Source: Chaetoderma sp. LZ-2023a
Taxonomy: Eukaryota > Mollusca > Caudofoveata > Chaetodermatida > Chaetodermatidae
DNA: 64,000 bases
Direction of reading: 5' to 3'
NCBI GenBank assembly: GCA_034401795.1
Contig: CM067374.1
Coordinates: 99,420,860 to 99,484,859 of the forward strand
In this document: one piece after another, positions 1-12,189 of the stretch
Numbering within the stretch: position 1 is the stretch's first letter
Layout: each line of letters starts with the position of its first letter
The notes under the pieces: model-generated
What the model saw: only the letters and a program-made list of their open reading frames with translations
The model's database searches: none
Told to the model about the DNA's origin: nothing
Translations under genes and position numbers: made by a program

Positions 1-2521
1 GGCTGTTGGTTGAAATCATTCATATCAGGCAGGCTAGCACCCAGCTCATGGAGGATTCGTCTCACCATGTAGTACACATGGAATCTGAGACAGCTGGCAA
101 TGAGCACAGCTTCGGGGGTACCAGAATAGGAGTGCAGCAAACCCGCACCAACGCTGCATCCTGCTGTGGCACACCACGTGGCAAAGTTCAGCTGTTGGCT
201 CCAGATCGAGAGCTTTGGGCCTGCCATCCAGGTATGAGCTTTCTTCGCATCCTTGATGTGATTGTGAGGGTGGTCAGTGGTCATGGATCGATGGAGAAGC
301 TGATGTGGGACCGCCAATCGACCGTAATGGAGATTGGGGTTAGATCTGGAATATCATCCAGGAGACCATGGGGTCCAGCTCTCGAGCGGGTCAAGAGCGT
401 ACCCAGGAGGGGCAGTTGGCTCTGGTCGATTATCGTGAGGTTCGTCACGAAGGCCATCTATAGTAGTCGTCTTAAAGCCACTGTTCCAGCCACGGGTGCA
501 ACATACTATTTGGCACCGTAGAGATCTTCAATGCGGCCCTGCCACAACATCTCGTTTTTTAACTCCTCCATGTACACCCGCCAGCTGGAGCCTTTGAGGT
601 ATTGCTGACGCACTTTGGGTTTCTCTGTGTGGTACAGGGTTTGCAGTTTCAATATATGGTGGTACTCTTCATCACTGACCTTCCCATCCTCGAGGGATTT
701 AGAGACCATCTCGTCCACAGCCCATAGGATGCTCTGCACTAGTGTTACATACTTAGCGTGCTTCTCCAGCTTCCTGGTGATTCGGCGTTGTCCAACCGCC
801 AAGTCGGTGGCCAGGACAGTAGTGGCAAGGGTCACTCCACCCAACGGGATAGTGATGATAGCACCCGCCCCTATAGCGAAGGTGGCAATGACGGCCACAC
901 CAGCACTGACTCCAATCACACCTCTTTCCACTGCAAGAAATCATAGAAGTTTGGCCCTACGACGCCCTCCTCCTGTCAGATGAGGCGCTCCCATTCTTGA
1001 ACACAGTTGTAGTCCCTTCATCTCCTTGCCTCTCTGGCGTTCTGTTCATACCAGCTCACCCGCTGCAGTCACTCGCCTTCTTGTCGACAAAGCATTTCCT
1101 GTATCACTATATCTACTGTCTCGGAGGTGTGTGTGTGTGTGTCTCATCTATCCCCTTTTTCCACAATTCGGCGAAAGCCTGGTAGGTCTGGTATGATATC
1201 GTCATGGTGAGCACAGGCCAATGAGCAGTAGCAGCGTAAAGTCTAATTGGACATCCGACAGACCATCTATGCTGGCGTATAGACTAATGGTGGAGCTGTC
1301 AAACAGGTGAATCGCATGGGTGAACATGTTGGGGCTGATCGCTTTCCACAGTTTGCTGGTGGCTTCTGGCAGATATTCAATCACGTCTAACCCTACTTCG
1401 GTGGTAGGCACTGCCCGGTGGTGGATATAACACACCGGGATGTATGTATGTGGTGGAATGCTGAGCTTCCTTGAAGCGAACCCATTCTATGCGATACCGA
1501 ACCGCACATCTGCTGACCAGAGAGGGTCTGATGACATTCTCCCCATTTTGGAGTAGCAATCAGATAATTGGCATGGCTATACACTCCGTTTAAACCCCCT
1601 ATATACAATGGAGCCTATACTTGCACACTCGACCAGTCTGGCTGATCACGTGGACGTGTTCGATGTTGATACCACCAAGGCTTAGGAAAGCGATGGCAAG
1701 TCGTTCGTCATCCAATATGGAGCAGACTCCAAGACATTCTCCCTCCATCCCGTCGGTGGAGATGGTGTAGAGCTGCTCACTGACCTAAAGGATGTCTCAA
1801 AGAATGTCTGGGTCGAGGGAGGGATGCGGACAAAATAGTGTTCCGCTATGACTTCCCGAAGAAGAAGTTCATCCTCCACCCCCTGATAGAGCAGTCACTA
1901 GACAAGGTTGCGGATGTTAACACTTTGGACGCTGATCTCAGCTTTCATATCTTAGAGCTGACTGTGAAGCATGCCTCACCGATGTCACATGATGGTGTGG
2001 TGTTGATCCTGGCAAAACAGCTGCAGGTAGTCTTCGAAAAGAATGCAGTGTGGTATTGCGCTGGGCCTGGTGGTAACTGGCGAACGTGGTTACCACTATA
2101 TAGACCTCCAGCGGTTATTGACCTGGAGGTCACCCCACTCTCCACCATTGTGAAGAAGGATGGCACAGTCCGGAAGCTTTATAACTGGGGAACATCTTTC
2201 CTGACGTCTATAGGACAGGGCACAACCCTAGTTTCAGTGGGTCATAGGATTGGGGTCACTGGAGGAAAGCTCCTGCTGCATCGCCCCTGTGATGGACCAG
2301 AGGAATCCATCAATATTCAGGATGGCATCCTGCGGATAGAGGGTGTGTCACACTCCTCGAAGGCGAAGGGCTCAGTGAAGCTGCTCGAGCGTGTTGGGCT
2401 CACAAGTCCTCAGACAACACCCATCGTGCTAAAGCTGTGGCTTCTAGCTGGTGGTACAGTGAAGCAGCTAATACCTGCCCCTGAGGCATGAAGATCAGCA
2501 TTAAGGCCAGCACAGGGCTCT

Positions 2522-2524
<3 letters not shown>
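1..2524. mobile_element. Fossil Polinton/adintovirus-like DNA element, partial and broken
   Basis: Coding remnants lie on both strands. Minus strand near 6-500: a piece with a WCATAGCSV motif followed by a YYMVRRIL block. Minus strand 506-931: a ~140-residue protein with a Gly/Ala-rich hydrophobic first half and a charged second half containing KVSDEEY. Plus strand, mainly 1838-2491: a ~217-residue piece I do not recognise. From memory, the first two proteins recur together in Polinton-like/adintovirus-like elements of marine invertebrates; that family call is recognition, not a search. The element runs off the left edge, is interrupted in several places (roughly half a dozen) and looks old and non-functional. 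Termini were not found, although a segment is directly repeated at 1079-1150 and at its apparent right limit near 2525. Confidence 0.5.
1079..1150 (+). repeat. First copy of a direct repeat that ends in a GT run
   Basis: The segment beginning CTTCTTGTCGACAAA and ending in GGAGGTGTGTGTG is repeated almost base for base at 2522-2580. Here the GT run is only about 8 units long and is followed by CTCATCTAT; the second copy has TCATCTATA after its GT run, so homology continues across the microsatellite. Confidence 0.8.
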
Positions 2525-2699
<175 letters not shown>

Positions 2700-3947
2700 A
2701 GACCAGAACATATGATCTCATCAGGCCAACCACACATCGTCACACGGATAACATATATTTACGGTGCTTTAATAAGAGATCTAATCTTTGCATTTGTTTA
2801 TTTTCACGTATTAAAAATTTCAGGAAATGACAAGATCAACAACAGTCAATGTCTACAAGACTGCTGTACATGTAATGGAAGTGCTCCAACGGCCAGTGTA
2901 TTCACGCCTCCTAGAGGATATATTCATGATAATAATTTGCTGAGCATTGGTTCAATTATACCAGTAATGTGTTATTTTAGTAACTTGTCCTACTCAGAAC
3001 TAGAATTACCTACATGGCGGGCATCCGAGTTGTAAGAAGGTGTCTCAACTGTGCTTATTAAACGAAGTTACTAAATGAATAGCCCCCAGGCATGCCAGAA
3101 CCAGAATAATCAAGCAACAGGACGTAACTACAAGGCTAGGACTAACCAGTGAAAAATGCTTTCTAAGGGCCAGAACAATTAAGCCACAAAGAAAATCTCC
3201 AACAGCCGATTAACAAAGTATGAGAGTTGAATAGCATCAGCGAGAATTTACATAAAATGAGAAATTAATGAATCAGTAACACTAATACAGATAAGTGAGT
3301 ATCTATTAGCCCCACGAAGATGATTAACCATAACCTGAACATGACCATGAGAATTACTATCTACGAGCCAGCGTAACCTTGCCACAGAGGTTATTAATTC
3401 TCAGGCCAAAATACCAAGTAAGAATGAAATGAGACATTAGTGTAAATAGTAGGCAACATCCCTCATTGCAGGTAGGGTTCCACAAAGAGACAAATATGCA
3501 CCATTTTCAAGGGCATGTATGACCGAGCCTTGGGGGTTAGATACAACTATAAGAATGCATAAGTACCAATAAGATCAACGGAACCAGCTAGGTGAGCATA
3601 ATATGATAGATTTTGGAATCAAGTGACCCAAAAGCAGTAATATTGCTCTCGTAGTAAAAACAATGCCTCAAAACTATTTGCCTATATGCTGATTTATGCG
3701 ATGCACGCAATCAAACAAATTATAAGAGATGAACTATGTAAGATGATACAAGAATGCATGAATTTGAATAACCAACTGCAACAACTCTCTGAGGGGCAGT
3801 TAAGCCTAACCTCAGGGAGACATATAACATGCTCATAGATTACATGTGACCAAGACGTAACATAGCTTACAAAGTGCAGGGCACGAGTACAAAATTTACA
3901 AAGGGCTATTTACATCTAATGCATTTGTTTAATCAGAGGAATGGCTG
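2700..3947. other. Non-coding stretch, nothing recognised
   Basis: AT-rich sequence with frequent stops in all frames. A short open piece up to 3035 is the tail of the GT-run frame. No terminal repeats, hairpins or tandem structure were seen. Confidence 0.5.
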
Positions 3948-4640
3948 CTAAGGGCCAGAGGAGCCAAGACACTTGGAATAGAACATCATACAAGTAATTA
4001 CCCATAGTGTACCAACATTTACCAGAATCATATACCAAGGATTCGTAAATCTGTGATGAAATTTTATTCTTGGCGCTGACACATTGCGAGGCATCAATTC
4101 TTCATCAAGCAAAATAACAGGAGCGTAGTGGGCATTTAATGATGAAGCCGGGAGACTATACTGATGAGCTGAACATAAATCATGCGGCTCTTCTTTGACA
4201 GACATCTGCAGATTGAGACCAGCAGTTGTAGAGGATATATTTACATTAGGAAGAGACTGCTGACCTTGTACCCCATCTACATCAACTGGTGTTCTATAAT
4301 CAGACTTATGCGGTGAGGAGAATCACGGTTATGTGCCATGACGTCACCAGGCAGTTTCTCTTTCACAGATGCAGGCTTTGGTGGTCTGGGCACCTCACCC
4401 ATGCATGACTCAAACTGACTGTCTATATGCCATGCAATTTATTTTCATCGTCAGATGGCTCTTCTTTTACTGATCGAAAGATGGTTGGTTGCGATATGAC
4501 ATGATTGGAAGGAAACTGTGGCAATATCTGGTGAGGTACAGCACCATGCGGAATATGGACTACCTTGCCCAGCAATACACACTCTTAATCAGATGGTGTC
4601 TCCTTCACACTGACAAGGGCAATGGGGGTGGGATCCGATC
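3948..4640 (-). pseudogene. Decayed coding relic with four S-V-K-E motifs
   Basis: Reading the minus strand, four related blocks occur in order: SVKETPSD (near 4613), SVKEEPSDDE (near 4473), ASVKEKLPGD (near 4372) and MSVKEEPHD (near 4205). Spacing is about 140, 100 and 165 bases. They fall in more than one frame with stops between them; the last block opens an 85-codon frame ending at 3948. V-K-E-E/P resembles a SUMO-acceptor consensus (psi-K-x-E), so this may be the remnant of a nuclear protein with repeated sumoylation-type sites, from the host or from a transposon. The family is not recognised. Chance recurrence of four such motifs in one strand and region is unlikely, but decay is advanced. 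Confidence 0.4.
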
Positions 4641-4918
4641 AACCTGAGGGGCATGTGGTTGCTGCATCAGGGGCATAGTTTAGAACATAGCAGCATCTAA
4701 CATGCCTGGCATAGCATGCGGTGACAACTCTAGGTGTGCCAAGCTCATGCTTGCAAGATGTAGGAGGCGTCTCCAATATGTGCTCTGATACAAATCACTG
4801 TTGTTGTACTGTACAATCTACAAACGCAATTACTAATTGTCTTGCTGCAAGCTGCTTCGGGTCTGCAACGGTTGTCGGAAATGAGAGAATCTGCTTTAAT
4901 AGTCACTTGAAATACTTC
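4641..4918. other. Non-coding stretch, nothing recognised
   Basis: Short frames only. It may be more of the flanking decayed elements, but no motif supports this. Confidence 0.4.
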
Positions 4919-5203
4919 TCAGGCATCATCGCATATCACATCCTTGTCCAGTAGGAATACTATTTCCAATCCAAACGTCAATATCGGCACTACATATATT
5001 TGTAGCAGCCTACAAGCTGTAGATGCATCTAGCCCATTGACTCCATGTAACCCTGATCCCATTATTGCATATGTTGCACTTCTACCTCTCGAGATATTCT
5101 CCTGCACCATAATAGTTGTTTGCTTCACTGCAGTCCTCAAGATGCCCATATGCCTTGCGTGCTTTACTTTTGGCATGGTAACACTGCCCAGATTCCATGA
5201 CAC
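4919..5203 (-). mobile_element. LINE reverse-transcriptase C-terminal fragment
   Basis: The minus-strand frame of 94 codons contains TTIMVQENISRGRSATYAIM, then GLHGVNGLD and LLQIYVVPILTFGLEIV. This is the block downstream of the reverse-transcriptase active site of non-LTR retrotransposons (canonical form: GLHG-NGLDP ... LL-YV-P-L-YGLE). Neither the catalytic core nor the 3' end is present, so this is an internal fragment. Its C-terminal continuation resembles the family of the fragment at 15172-16004, but I cannot show that they are the same family. Confidence 0.7.
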
Positions 5204-5625
5204 TGCTTCTGTTACTTCACTCAGTACCGACTTAGGCAGTATCTCAAGTATTTTGCCTGTAAGATAATATGATTAATACACTTATCAGCAATGGATAGCT
5301 CGGATGCACTTTGGTCACGAGTTGGGTAGCACGACCAGAGCACAAGGAATAGTGTACAAATGTAGTAAATTAATACAGATTATATATACAAGGTACAGTT
5401 GGAGCAACTATGTTACGATGATGATTAGTAATTACTTGAGCAACCAGAATGGGCCATGGTTGGGTGAAATGAGACCATAATATGCTAAAACATGGTCCAG
5501 GCTCTTGGTATTTGTGGTAGAACAGGTTATTTCGAAATGTTTTAGTGAATATCCATATGCTGATGGGTAATTAAGAGATCACTACTTTTGAAAGCTGGTA
5601 ATTTTTACCCAGCAAAGCTCAATAG
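5204..5625. other. Non-coding stretch, nothing recognised
   Basis: AT-rich, no open frames of note. It separates two LINE fragments and may contain their untranslated ends. Confidence 0.4.
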
Positions 5626-6260
5626 CTATAAGTGATTTATTTCTAAGAACACGCCATGGATATATTGGGTGCACAATTTATTCTTTGATCTAGTGCTGTG
5701 TGCATGGACTTCTGTGTTGCTCTTAAATAATCTTGATATGGATTTAAGTGATTTATCATGGTGTAGTTGTCTTAGCAATGTGAATGATTGCAGAGTCCCA
5801 ATATCTGTGAGTTTCAGCATGTTTTCTGTCTTGAAGATGTCTTCATGCTTTGCTGTTTTAGAGAACATTTTAAAACTTTTTTTGTAACCGCTTTAACCAT
5901 GTTAGTTTAATTTCATGTGCACCATTCCAGATTATGTTACAATAGCTGATGTGTTAAAGGCTTAGAGTAGAGTAGAGAACTTTAACAATGTTAAGTGGCA
6001 GGTAAGGCTTAAGTCGGTGAATGACACCGATGCCTTTTGATACGTTCACTGAAGTTGTTTGAATGCGTTTATCCCAGGTTAGCCTAGGCTCCAGATAAAC
6101 CACCCCAAAATTCAGTAGATGCGGCTTCCTGGATTTCGTATTTATTTATATACAGTTTGGGTATATTTATTGTTTTAAATTTCTTTGAATTTGTAAAAAG
6201 CATGTAATTGGTTTTATCTACATTTAGGGCCTATGATAATTTATTTATTACAAACCATCT
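5626..6260 (-). mobile_element. LINE ORF2 fragment (RT C-terminal half), frames interrupted
   Basis: Read on the minus strand from about 6250: NVDKTNYMLFTNSKKFKTI, then LYINKYEIQEAAS, a W-D-R-I-Q block and VLYSTLSLTHQLL, which is the typical order of a LINE RT tail (N-x-x-K-T...F / W-x-x-H-I / LY-TL). At 5868-5626 an 80-codon frame with LTDIGTLQSF and NTEVHAHSTRSKNKL follows, matching the usual D-I-x-x-LQ and H-x-x-TR ending. At least two frame changes and several stops separate the parts. It is a different family from the CR1-like copy at 6690-8994. Confidence 0.65.
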
Positions 6261-6271
6261 AGAATATAGAA

Positions 6272-6690
6272 ATGTTGTGTGGTCACCGCTGTGAGAAAAA
6301 GGGCGTTCAGTTGCTGGAGAATGTACAATGCCGTGAAATCAAAATGGTGCCAGGCTTGAAGAACAAACCCAACGTGGCAAGACTGCAAGGACTCAAGCTG
6401 CCAAGTCTGGTGTATCGGTGCCTAAGAGGTGACCTAATCGAGGTTTATAAATACACTCACGATATGTATAACGTTTATCGTAATATCCTCCTCCCAGCAG
6501 ACACTGAAGAGAAAACCAGAGGCAACAGCTACATACCAACATGCGTAAATAGTGGAAGCAGAGACTTATCTACTGATAATTGAAATCGCTACAGAGCATG
6601 TTTTTGACGATGGACAGCCTACTCCAAGAAAAGTCCACTGTATTGGAAGAATTGCAGTATGACTTTGTGTTGGGATGGTATACGTATCCC
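6272..6690 (+). mobile_element. CR1-like LINE 3' coding fragment
   Basis: A plus-strand 103-codon frame contains LLENVQCREIKMVPGLKN, LQGLKLPSLVYRCLRGDLIE and VYKYTH, the conserved ending of CR1/L2-type ORF2 (LE-VQ-R-TK-V-G, LP-L-YRR-RGD-IE-YK). It is 5'-truncated. The downstream bases to about 6690, where an oppositely oriented LINE begins, look like its decayed C-terminus. Confidence 0.7.
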
Positions 6691-8994
6691 TGTTCAGTCG
6701 AATTCAAATGATCTTTCTTTGAAGTAGATATCTAGGTTGCTCTTGTGTAATTCAAGTGTTGTTGCTTCGACTATTGTAGCTGGCAGTGAATTCCACTGTG
6801 GTACCACTCTGTTAGCGAAAAAGTGCTTGCAAATATCTTTGTTGTTGCACTCTATGTTGAGCTTGAACCTATGCCCTCTGGTCTGTGTAATACTGGATGG
6901 CTAGAAAAAGTAGTCCTCTTAAATATTATATAGATCCCTGATGCACTTGAATGTTTCAATTAAATTTCGAAATCGTCTATATTTCAGTGACATTAGATTT
7001 GGGTCTTCAAGTCGTTCTGTGTGGCTATACTCTTTGTTTTGCGGGCCAAGTTTTGTTGCTCGGCGTTGAACTCTTTCTAATAGCTGTGATCACCTTTTCA
7101 ATCTTGGTGACCAAGCTGAGTTGCAGTATTCGAGAATAGGTCTCACTAGAGATGTGTACAAGAGCGTGAAAGTAGATGGGTCAATGTTGGTAAATGTTCT
7201 CTTGATTAGTCCTAATGTGCTGTTCGCCTTGGATACGATATTCCCTATATGTATATCAAATGAAATGTTTCTGTCAATATGCACTCCCAAGTCTTTTTCT
7301 ACCTCTGACGTTGATACAGGATGCATATCCGGCATATCTGTCATATAATGTTTGGTTTGAGTGTTGTTTCTGCCGAAATGTATCACATGCGTTTTATCTG
7401 TGTTGAAAGATAGTTTCCATATCTGTGACTCCTTACATACTTTGTCTATGTTGTCCTAAATCTTACTGGTAGCTGGGTTGCCATATATATTTGTGTCGTC
7501 TGCAAATATTGTGCAATGGTAGGTTAGTCCGTCAGGTAGGTCATTTATATATATATCAGAAAAAATATAGGTCCCAGGACACTTCCTTGTGGCACGCCGC
7601 TGTCACCTCAATCCAATCTGATGTGGTGTCATTGATCCTTACTCTCTCGCTTCTGTTACATAGGTAGTTTCCTATCAATCTTACTAAGTTGCCGCCAATA
7701 CCATAGCTTCTCAGTTTTGTTTGGAGTCGTTTGTGTGGTATAGTGGCGAATGCTTTTGAGAAGTCTAAATATACTGCATCGACAGGTTCATTTGAGTCAA
7801 GTTTGGCTGTTAGATCTTCGAGGTATTCCAGTAGTTGAGTTTTACTTGATCTATTATGTCTGAATCCATGCTGGTATTTGGTAAATAGATTGGCTGTTTC
7901 CAGAAAGTTTACAATGCTGTCTCTTATAAAAGGCTCTAGGACCTTACATAAGGTAGAGGTGAGACTGATTGGCCTGTAGTTGCCAATTTCCAGATGTCAG
8001 CTAATGTGCCTTCTTCCAGAGACTTGTTAAAGATTATGCATAGTGGTGTACTAATTTCTTTAGCCGCCTCCTTTAATAATCTCACTGGTATTTCATCCGG
8101 GCCATTGCTTTTATTGGGGCTGAGTCCTTTCAATTTATTTTCGATGGCAATGGGTGTTATTATTATGTCTTTTAGTACAATACCATTACTTCTGGGGCTA
8201 ATGATTGGTGTAGAATTAAGATTTTCTGAAGTGAACATACTTGAGAAGAATTTGTTAAGAATGTTTGCTTTTCTTTATCATCTGTAGTCATAGTGCCGTT
8301 AGCTGGGTTACGTAGCTTGCTAATTGATTCATGTAGAACTGTTTTATTCTTGATATAGTTCCAAAAAGCTTTGGGATTTCTTTTGCTTTCACTTGCTACT
8401 TTATGTTAAAATGTCCGATTTGATTTTCGGATGCATGCTGTCGCTTTGTTTTTGGCAATTTTGTAAAGGGCATAATCTAGGGTTTTCTTTGTTTCATTGT
8501 ATCTTGTGTATGCACGATATTTGCTATTTAGTGATTCTGTTGTGGTACGGTCATACCAGAGGTGTTTTTTCTTACCACTTTTTTTATGAAGGGATATACT
8601 GCTCTTTCATTGTGATCGATGTTTTGTGTAGGAGGTTCCAAGCTTCTGATGCATTAAGTTCGTGCAGATGATTCCAGTCAGGCATTCCTAAGTCTTTTCT
8701 CATTTCCGTATACCGTCCTTTATTCAACAGCAGCTTTGGCTCAGCTATTTGTTTGCTTGCGCTTAAGATTTCAGGATGTAGTGATATTTGTAGAACATCA
8801 TGGACTCTTTTTCCAGCTTTTGTGGTAGCATGAAGAGACACTAGCATAGAGAAGGAGATTCGGAACACAGAAAATGAAAACAACAGCAATAAGACCAACC
8901 ACAGCATCCACAAGCCAGCATGCAAACAAATGCTAGGTGCAGCAGTATGTAACCATGAGTGTAGACGGCACACCGCAACTGACGTGGGGAACAC
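6691..8994 (-). mobile_element. CR1-like LINE, 5'-truncated, degraded
   Basis: Minus-strand ORF2 from the endonuclease-RT linker (8994-8584) to the C-terminus near 6695. Visible reverse-transcriptase motifs in order: NKSNGPDEIP near 8115, YLDFSKAF near 7765, GVPQGSVLGP near 7585 and the active-site box FADD near 7500, then EVKDLG-type and LYTSLVRPILEYC blocks (7386-7090), and FFANRVVPQWNSLP near 6800. The apurinic endonuclease is missing, which is the usual result of 5' truncation at insertion. The frame is broken in several places, but the RT core is still easy to read, so the copy is of moderate age. It lies head-to-head with the plus-strand fragment at 6272. Confidence 0.85.
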
Positions 8995-9049
8995 CCATCT
9001 GCACTACAGCATTTCCACAAATCAGTGCTAGCCCTTGCCGCTCCAATGT

Positions 9050-9236
9050 CAAGATTTTAGATTTTCATATTAAATCAAAAGATGATCTGGTGTTCATTTT
9101 TCGGTAAATTTGGTGGATGATGTTGCTGTCATAGACATCAACATCATCACACCAAAGTGTTGAGAAATGTTCACCGGCTTCTTTGTTATTTACATAGCAA
9201 AAGATAGAATATTGACATCAGAGTGGTAGGAGTTAA
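9050..9236 (+). repeat. Hairpin MITE, family C (copy 1)
   Basis: Core palindrome AAATTTGGTGGATGATG...CATCATCACACCAAA with GTTGCTGTCATAGACATCAAC at the centre, then a right flank AGAATATTGACATCAGAGTG ending AGTTAA. The right flank and centre match copies at 35551, 43377 and 62134. This is the only family C copy, and the only clear hairpin MITE of any family, in the first 18.9 kb. Confidence 0.75.
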
Positions 9237-9288
9237 ACTCTTAAATCTAATGGTTTCGAGGAGACTTAATTAATCAACAACAGTCAAA

Positions 9289-9456
9289 TGACCTCAAGAA
9301 AGCAGGATTAGGTACACTCAAGTCAAGAATGGACATGAGGAAGCTAAGGATTTTGGCTGAGGACAAGACACAGTGGGCAAAAGCGAAGAAGGACTGATTG
9401 CAGCTGTAGGATGTTTCTACTACTACAGCCGTAGAATACAGTAATCATACATACAT
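9289..9456 (+). mobile_element. APE-type LINE, 3'-terminal fragment (copy A)
   Basis: It matches the last ~160 bases of the larger element at 9464-14440: a DLRKLRI...AEDKTQWAKAKKD-type C-terminus, stop, then GCAGCTGTAGGATG, TACTACAGCC and the tail AATCATACATACATA. It is preceded by AGTCAAA (9282-9288) and followed by the same seven bases (9457-9463), so it is a severely 5'-truncated insertion with a short target duplication. Confidence 0.8.
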
Positions 9457-9644
9457 AGTCAAAGGATGAGAAAGATGACACCTCCACGCCAGTCTCCTCC
9501 GTAAGTACCAACTTTGTTGGGAAATTAAGTCATCAAGGATTGCAGGCTGACATCTGCATCCAGAGGCAACTCTGATTATGTCTACCCTCCTTCAAACAAG
9601 AAACTGGGCTTGACATCCTCAGACGATGTGCTCTTCCTAGGAGC

Positions 9645-10455
9645 TTACCATAGCTACGTGGAATGTACGTGCTCTGAGTGCAACGTCAAAAAGGCAACCC
9701 TTAGGTGCAGACTGTGGACACTATAACATCGATATTACATGCATTCAAGAGACTAAAGTAGCTAAACACGCAGGGAAACAACTATAGACAGGCCATAAGC
9801 TAGTGCTCATGGAGCAAAAATAGGCCACATATCAGGGTCTAGGCTTCGTAATCGGACCAAGGGTCTTGGACCATGTCATTAGTTTTGGATAGATCGGTGA
9901 TCGCGTTGCATTCATCGACCTGGCTATACCTACGCAAAAACACACCACCACTAAGTGTCGCATTGTCAACGTATATGGTCCAACTGCCGAAAAAGCCAAA
10001 GAGAATCCAGCAATATTAGAATCCTTCTATGCAGAACTGAGCTCCGCCATTACAATCCTAGCTAGATGGCAACTTTTCGTGTGTGGAGATTTCAACTCCA
10101 AGCTTGGTAAATTCGGAATTGCGGACAAAAGTTTAGGACTTGACTTATGCATGTGATCATATGGAGAGGGCGCGCACAACAGCAATGGAGATGCACTGGT
10201 GGCATTCCTTAGTTCCAATGACATATTTGCCACAAATACAGCTTTCAAACACCCATGCTGTCACCGGACAACATGGACCGGACACATTGCTGATCGCAAA
10301 GTCCCAAAAGGTTCTACGGCTACAACAGCTGTCTTCGACCAAATAGACTTCATACTATGCAAGACAGAAGCAAAACCCTTACTCCGGAACGCTCGTTCGT
10401 ATGGAGGCACAGACCTCAATTCTTACCATAAGCCAGTCATCACACGCCTTCAGAT
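9645..10455 (+). pseudogene. Apurinic-like endonuclease domain of LINE copy B
   Basis: Translation gives ATWNVRAL, DITCIQETK, VNVYGPT, FVCGDFNSKLGK, NGDALVAFL, DQIDFIL and SYHKPVI in order. These correspond to the N-x-x, Q-E, Y-x-P, G-D-F-N, D-x-I-D and S-D-H boxes of the exonuclease-endonuclease-phosphatase fold; the last box reads S-Y-H instead of S-D-H, which removes a catalytic aspartate. In-frame stops also occur, so the nuclease is dead. Confidence 0.8.
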
Positions 10456-10469
10456 GAACGATCTCTACC

Positions 10470-12175
10470 TAATATATAAATACTGTCACGTAGGTGACAT
10501 ATTTCATATTATCACTGCCAATTTCATATTATTAGTGACTAGCCAAACGGAAACAATTACAGTCTATTTCCCGATAGTTTAAGCCCTATGCGCTTACCTA
10601 CCTTGCCAGCCTATGCGTGGACATTATCCTTGTCATCAGTAATTAGGATTAGCCTGATAACGGGGGATGATAATCATTATTCAAGCCATAAACAGTGTGT
10701 GTTTTACAATTGTAAATTCCATTCTGCCTGGAGCCATCTTGGCCAGTATTGATGACGTATCACTATTAGCGCACACAATTATTGGTGACGTAGCATCCAT
10801 TGTGATGATACATTCCAGATACCCATGAGCGTTAGCACTTACATGGTGTCAGTGGGCCAATGGGGAAACCCCATTACGACCCACAAATTCTCGGTCATTC
10901 ATGCAGAACCAATGGAAACACCCCTTTACGACCAGCTGATCGTTTTGGCACCCCGAATACTATATAAACCCCCCTTTTCCAAACAATTCCGTTCTTGTAT
11001 TTTTACTATCCTAACGAGTAAAACCAATACTATTAGCGAAGCTTGGGAGCGAATTAGCAACGATGTCTATACCATTGGTATGTAATTGAACCGGTGTCAT
11101 AAGTTGACTAGTCCAAATGTAGCCTGGTTAATAAATAGCGATAATGCTGACAGGCTGTAGTACTTCACATTTTCCGTGTGGAAACCCACATGATAATTCT
11201 AGTATAACTTCTTGTGACTAGTGCATAAAGCAAATGTTGGCTGGGTTGAGTCAAGTATCGCTAGGATGAGGGTTAACTCAAGGGAATTCTGTGTCGATTA
11301 CTATACCCTGATTGGCTGTATAATGTGCTCAGCGTTGTCTGACAGTTCTCGTCGACGAATAGCCAGATGGTAACTACACAATCAACCAATAATGAGGCCG
11401 GGGGAGTTATAACGTCCTAATTGCATTACCGAGACATACAATTCGCTTGTACATACTTGATTCCCATTTGTAGATATATCCATATACATATCAGATATCC
11501 GGTTGGGATATCCAAATATACTCCGGGTCACTTGTTCGTGATTTAGATATCAATAAACCTTTCCTTACTTACTTGAATCACTGTCATCTCATTCAAGATG
11601 GTCGTACAATCGGCCACCTTTATAAAGTTCAAATACTAGGAAATTCCAGGTTGAAAGGGTGTTGAGAAGTCTACCACTTCTACTACTGCTGTTAACATGG
11701 GCAAATACTATGTTCCAAATAAAATAGGGAGTTTCCGTTTGACGTCATAAGACAACAAATACTTAGCATTGATAGAACTGAATGGGATTGCATAATCCAC
11801 TCTATAGCACATATACAAGCTATAGCCATGCCTGGCTGGCCTGTTGATTGCTCGTTCTAGCTGTGAGTGCTAACTGACTGACTGACAGTAACCTCTCCAT
11901 TTGTTAGCCTATCTCACCTGTCACACCCTAATAGCATGCAGTATTGGCTGTCTTAGCCATCTGCCTGTGTCCATTTTATCCTAGCCAGGGATAGCCAAGA
12001 TAGGCTATTATTCATCAGTGTGTCTACAGCTGTGTCGCTCACCAGGTTGAGGGTTGATTGTCTGTGTAAGTGCATGACTAGAAGAGTATACATATAACTC
12101 TTCAGTGGTTTCCATCAGTTTGGGGTCAACCAGGTCAAAGGTCAAATTCTGAGGTTGTCAGGTTGAGCAATTAAG
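10470..12175. other. ~1.7 kb unrelated segment splitting LINE copy B
   Basis: LINE homology stops after the endonuclease (near 10460) and resumes in the linker before the RT (near 12190). The segment has no coding capacity. It contains a TATA-like CTATATAAACC at 10969-10980 and an AATAAA-like CAATAAACC near 11550, so a solo regulatory terminal segment of some element is possible; I could not define paired ends or a target duplication. AAATAC precedes TGTCACG at 10484 and recurs at 11631, but this may be chance. Confidence 0.5.
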
Positions 12176-12189
12176 TACCAGCGCACTAC

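Noticed and set aside
6-521. 171-codon plus frame at the left edge
   Set aside because: It is the opposite-strand shadow of the fossil element's coding remnant; Cys/Ser/Arg-rich without motif.
10825-11085. 86-codon plus frame in the segment that splits the LINE
   Set aside because: No motif and no neighbouring exon; composition is as expected by chance.
10484-11636. LTR-like unit between two AAATAC words
   Set aside because: The right border lacks the expected CA end and the six-base match may be chance; borders were left undefined.
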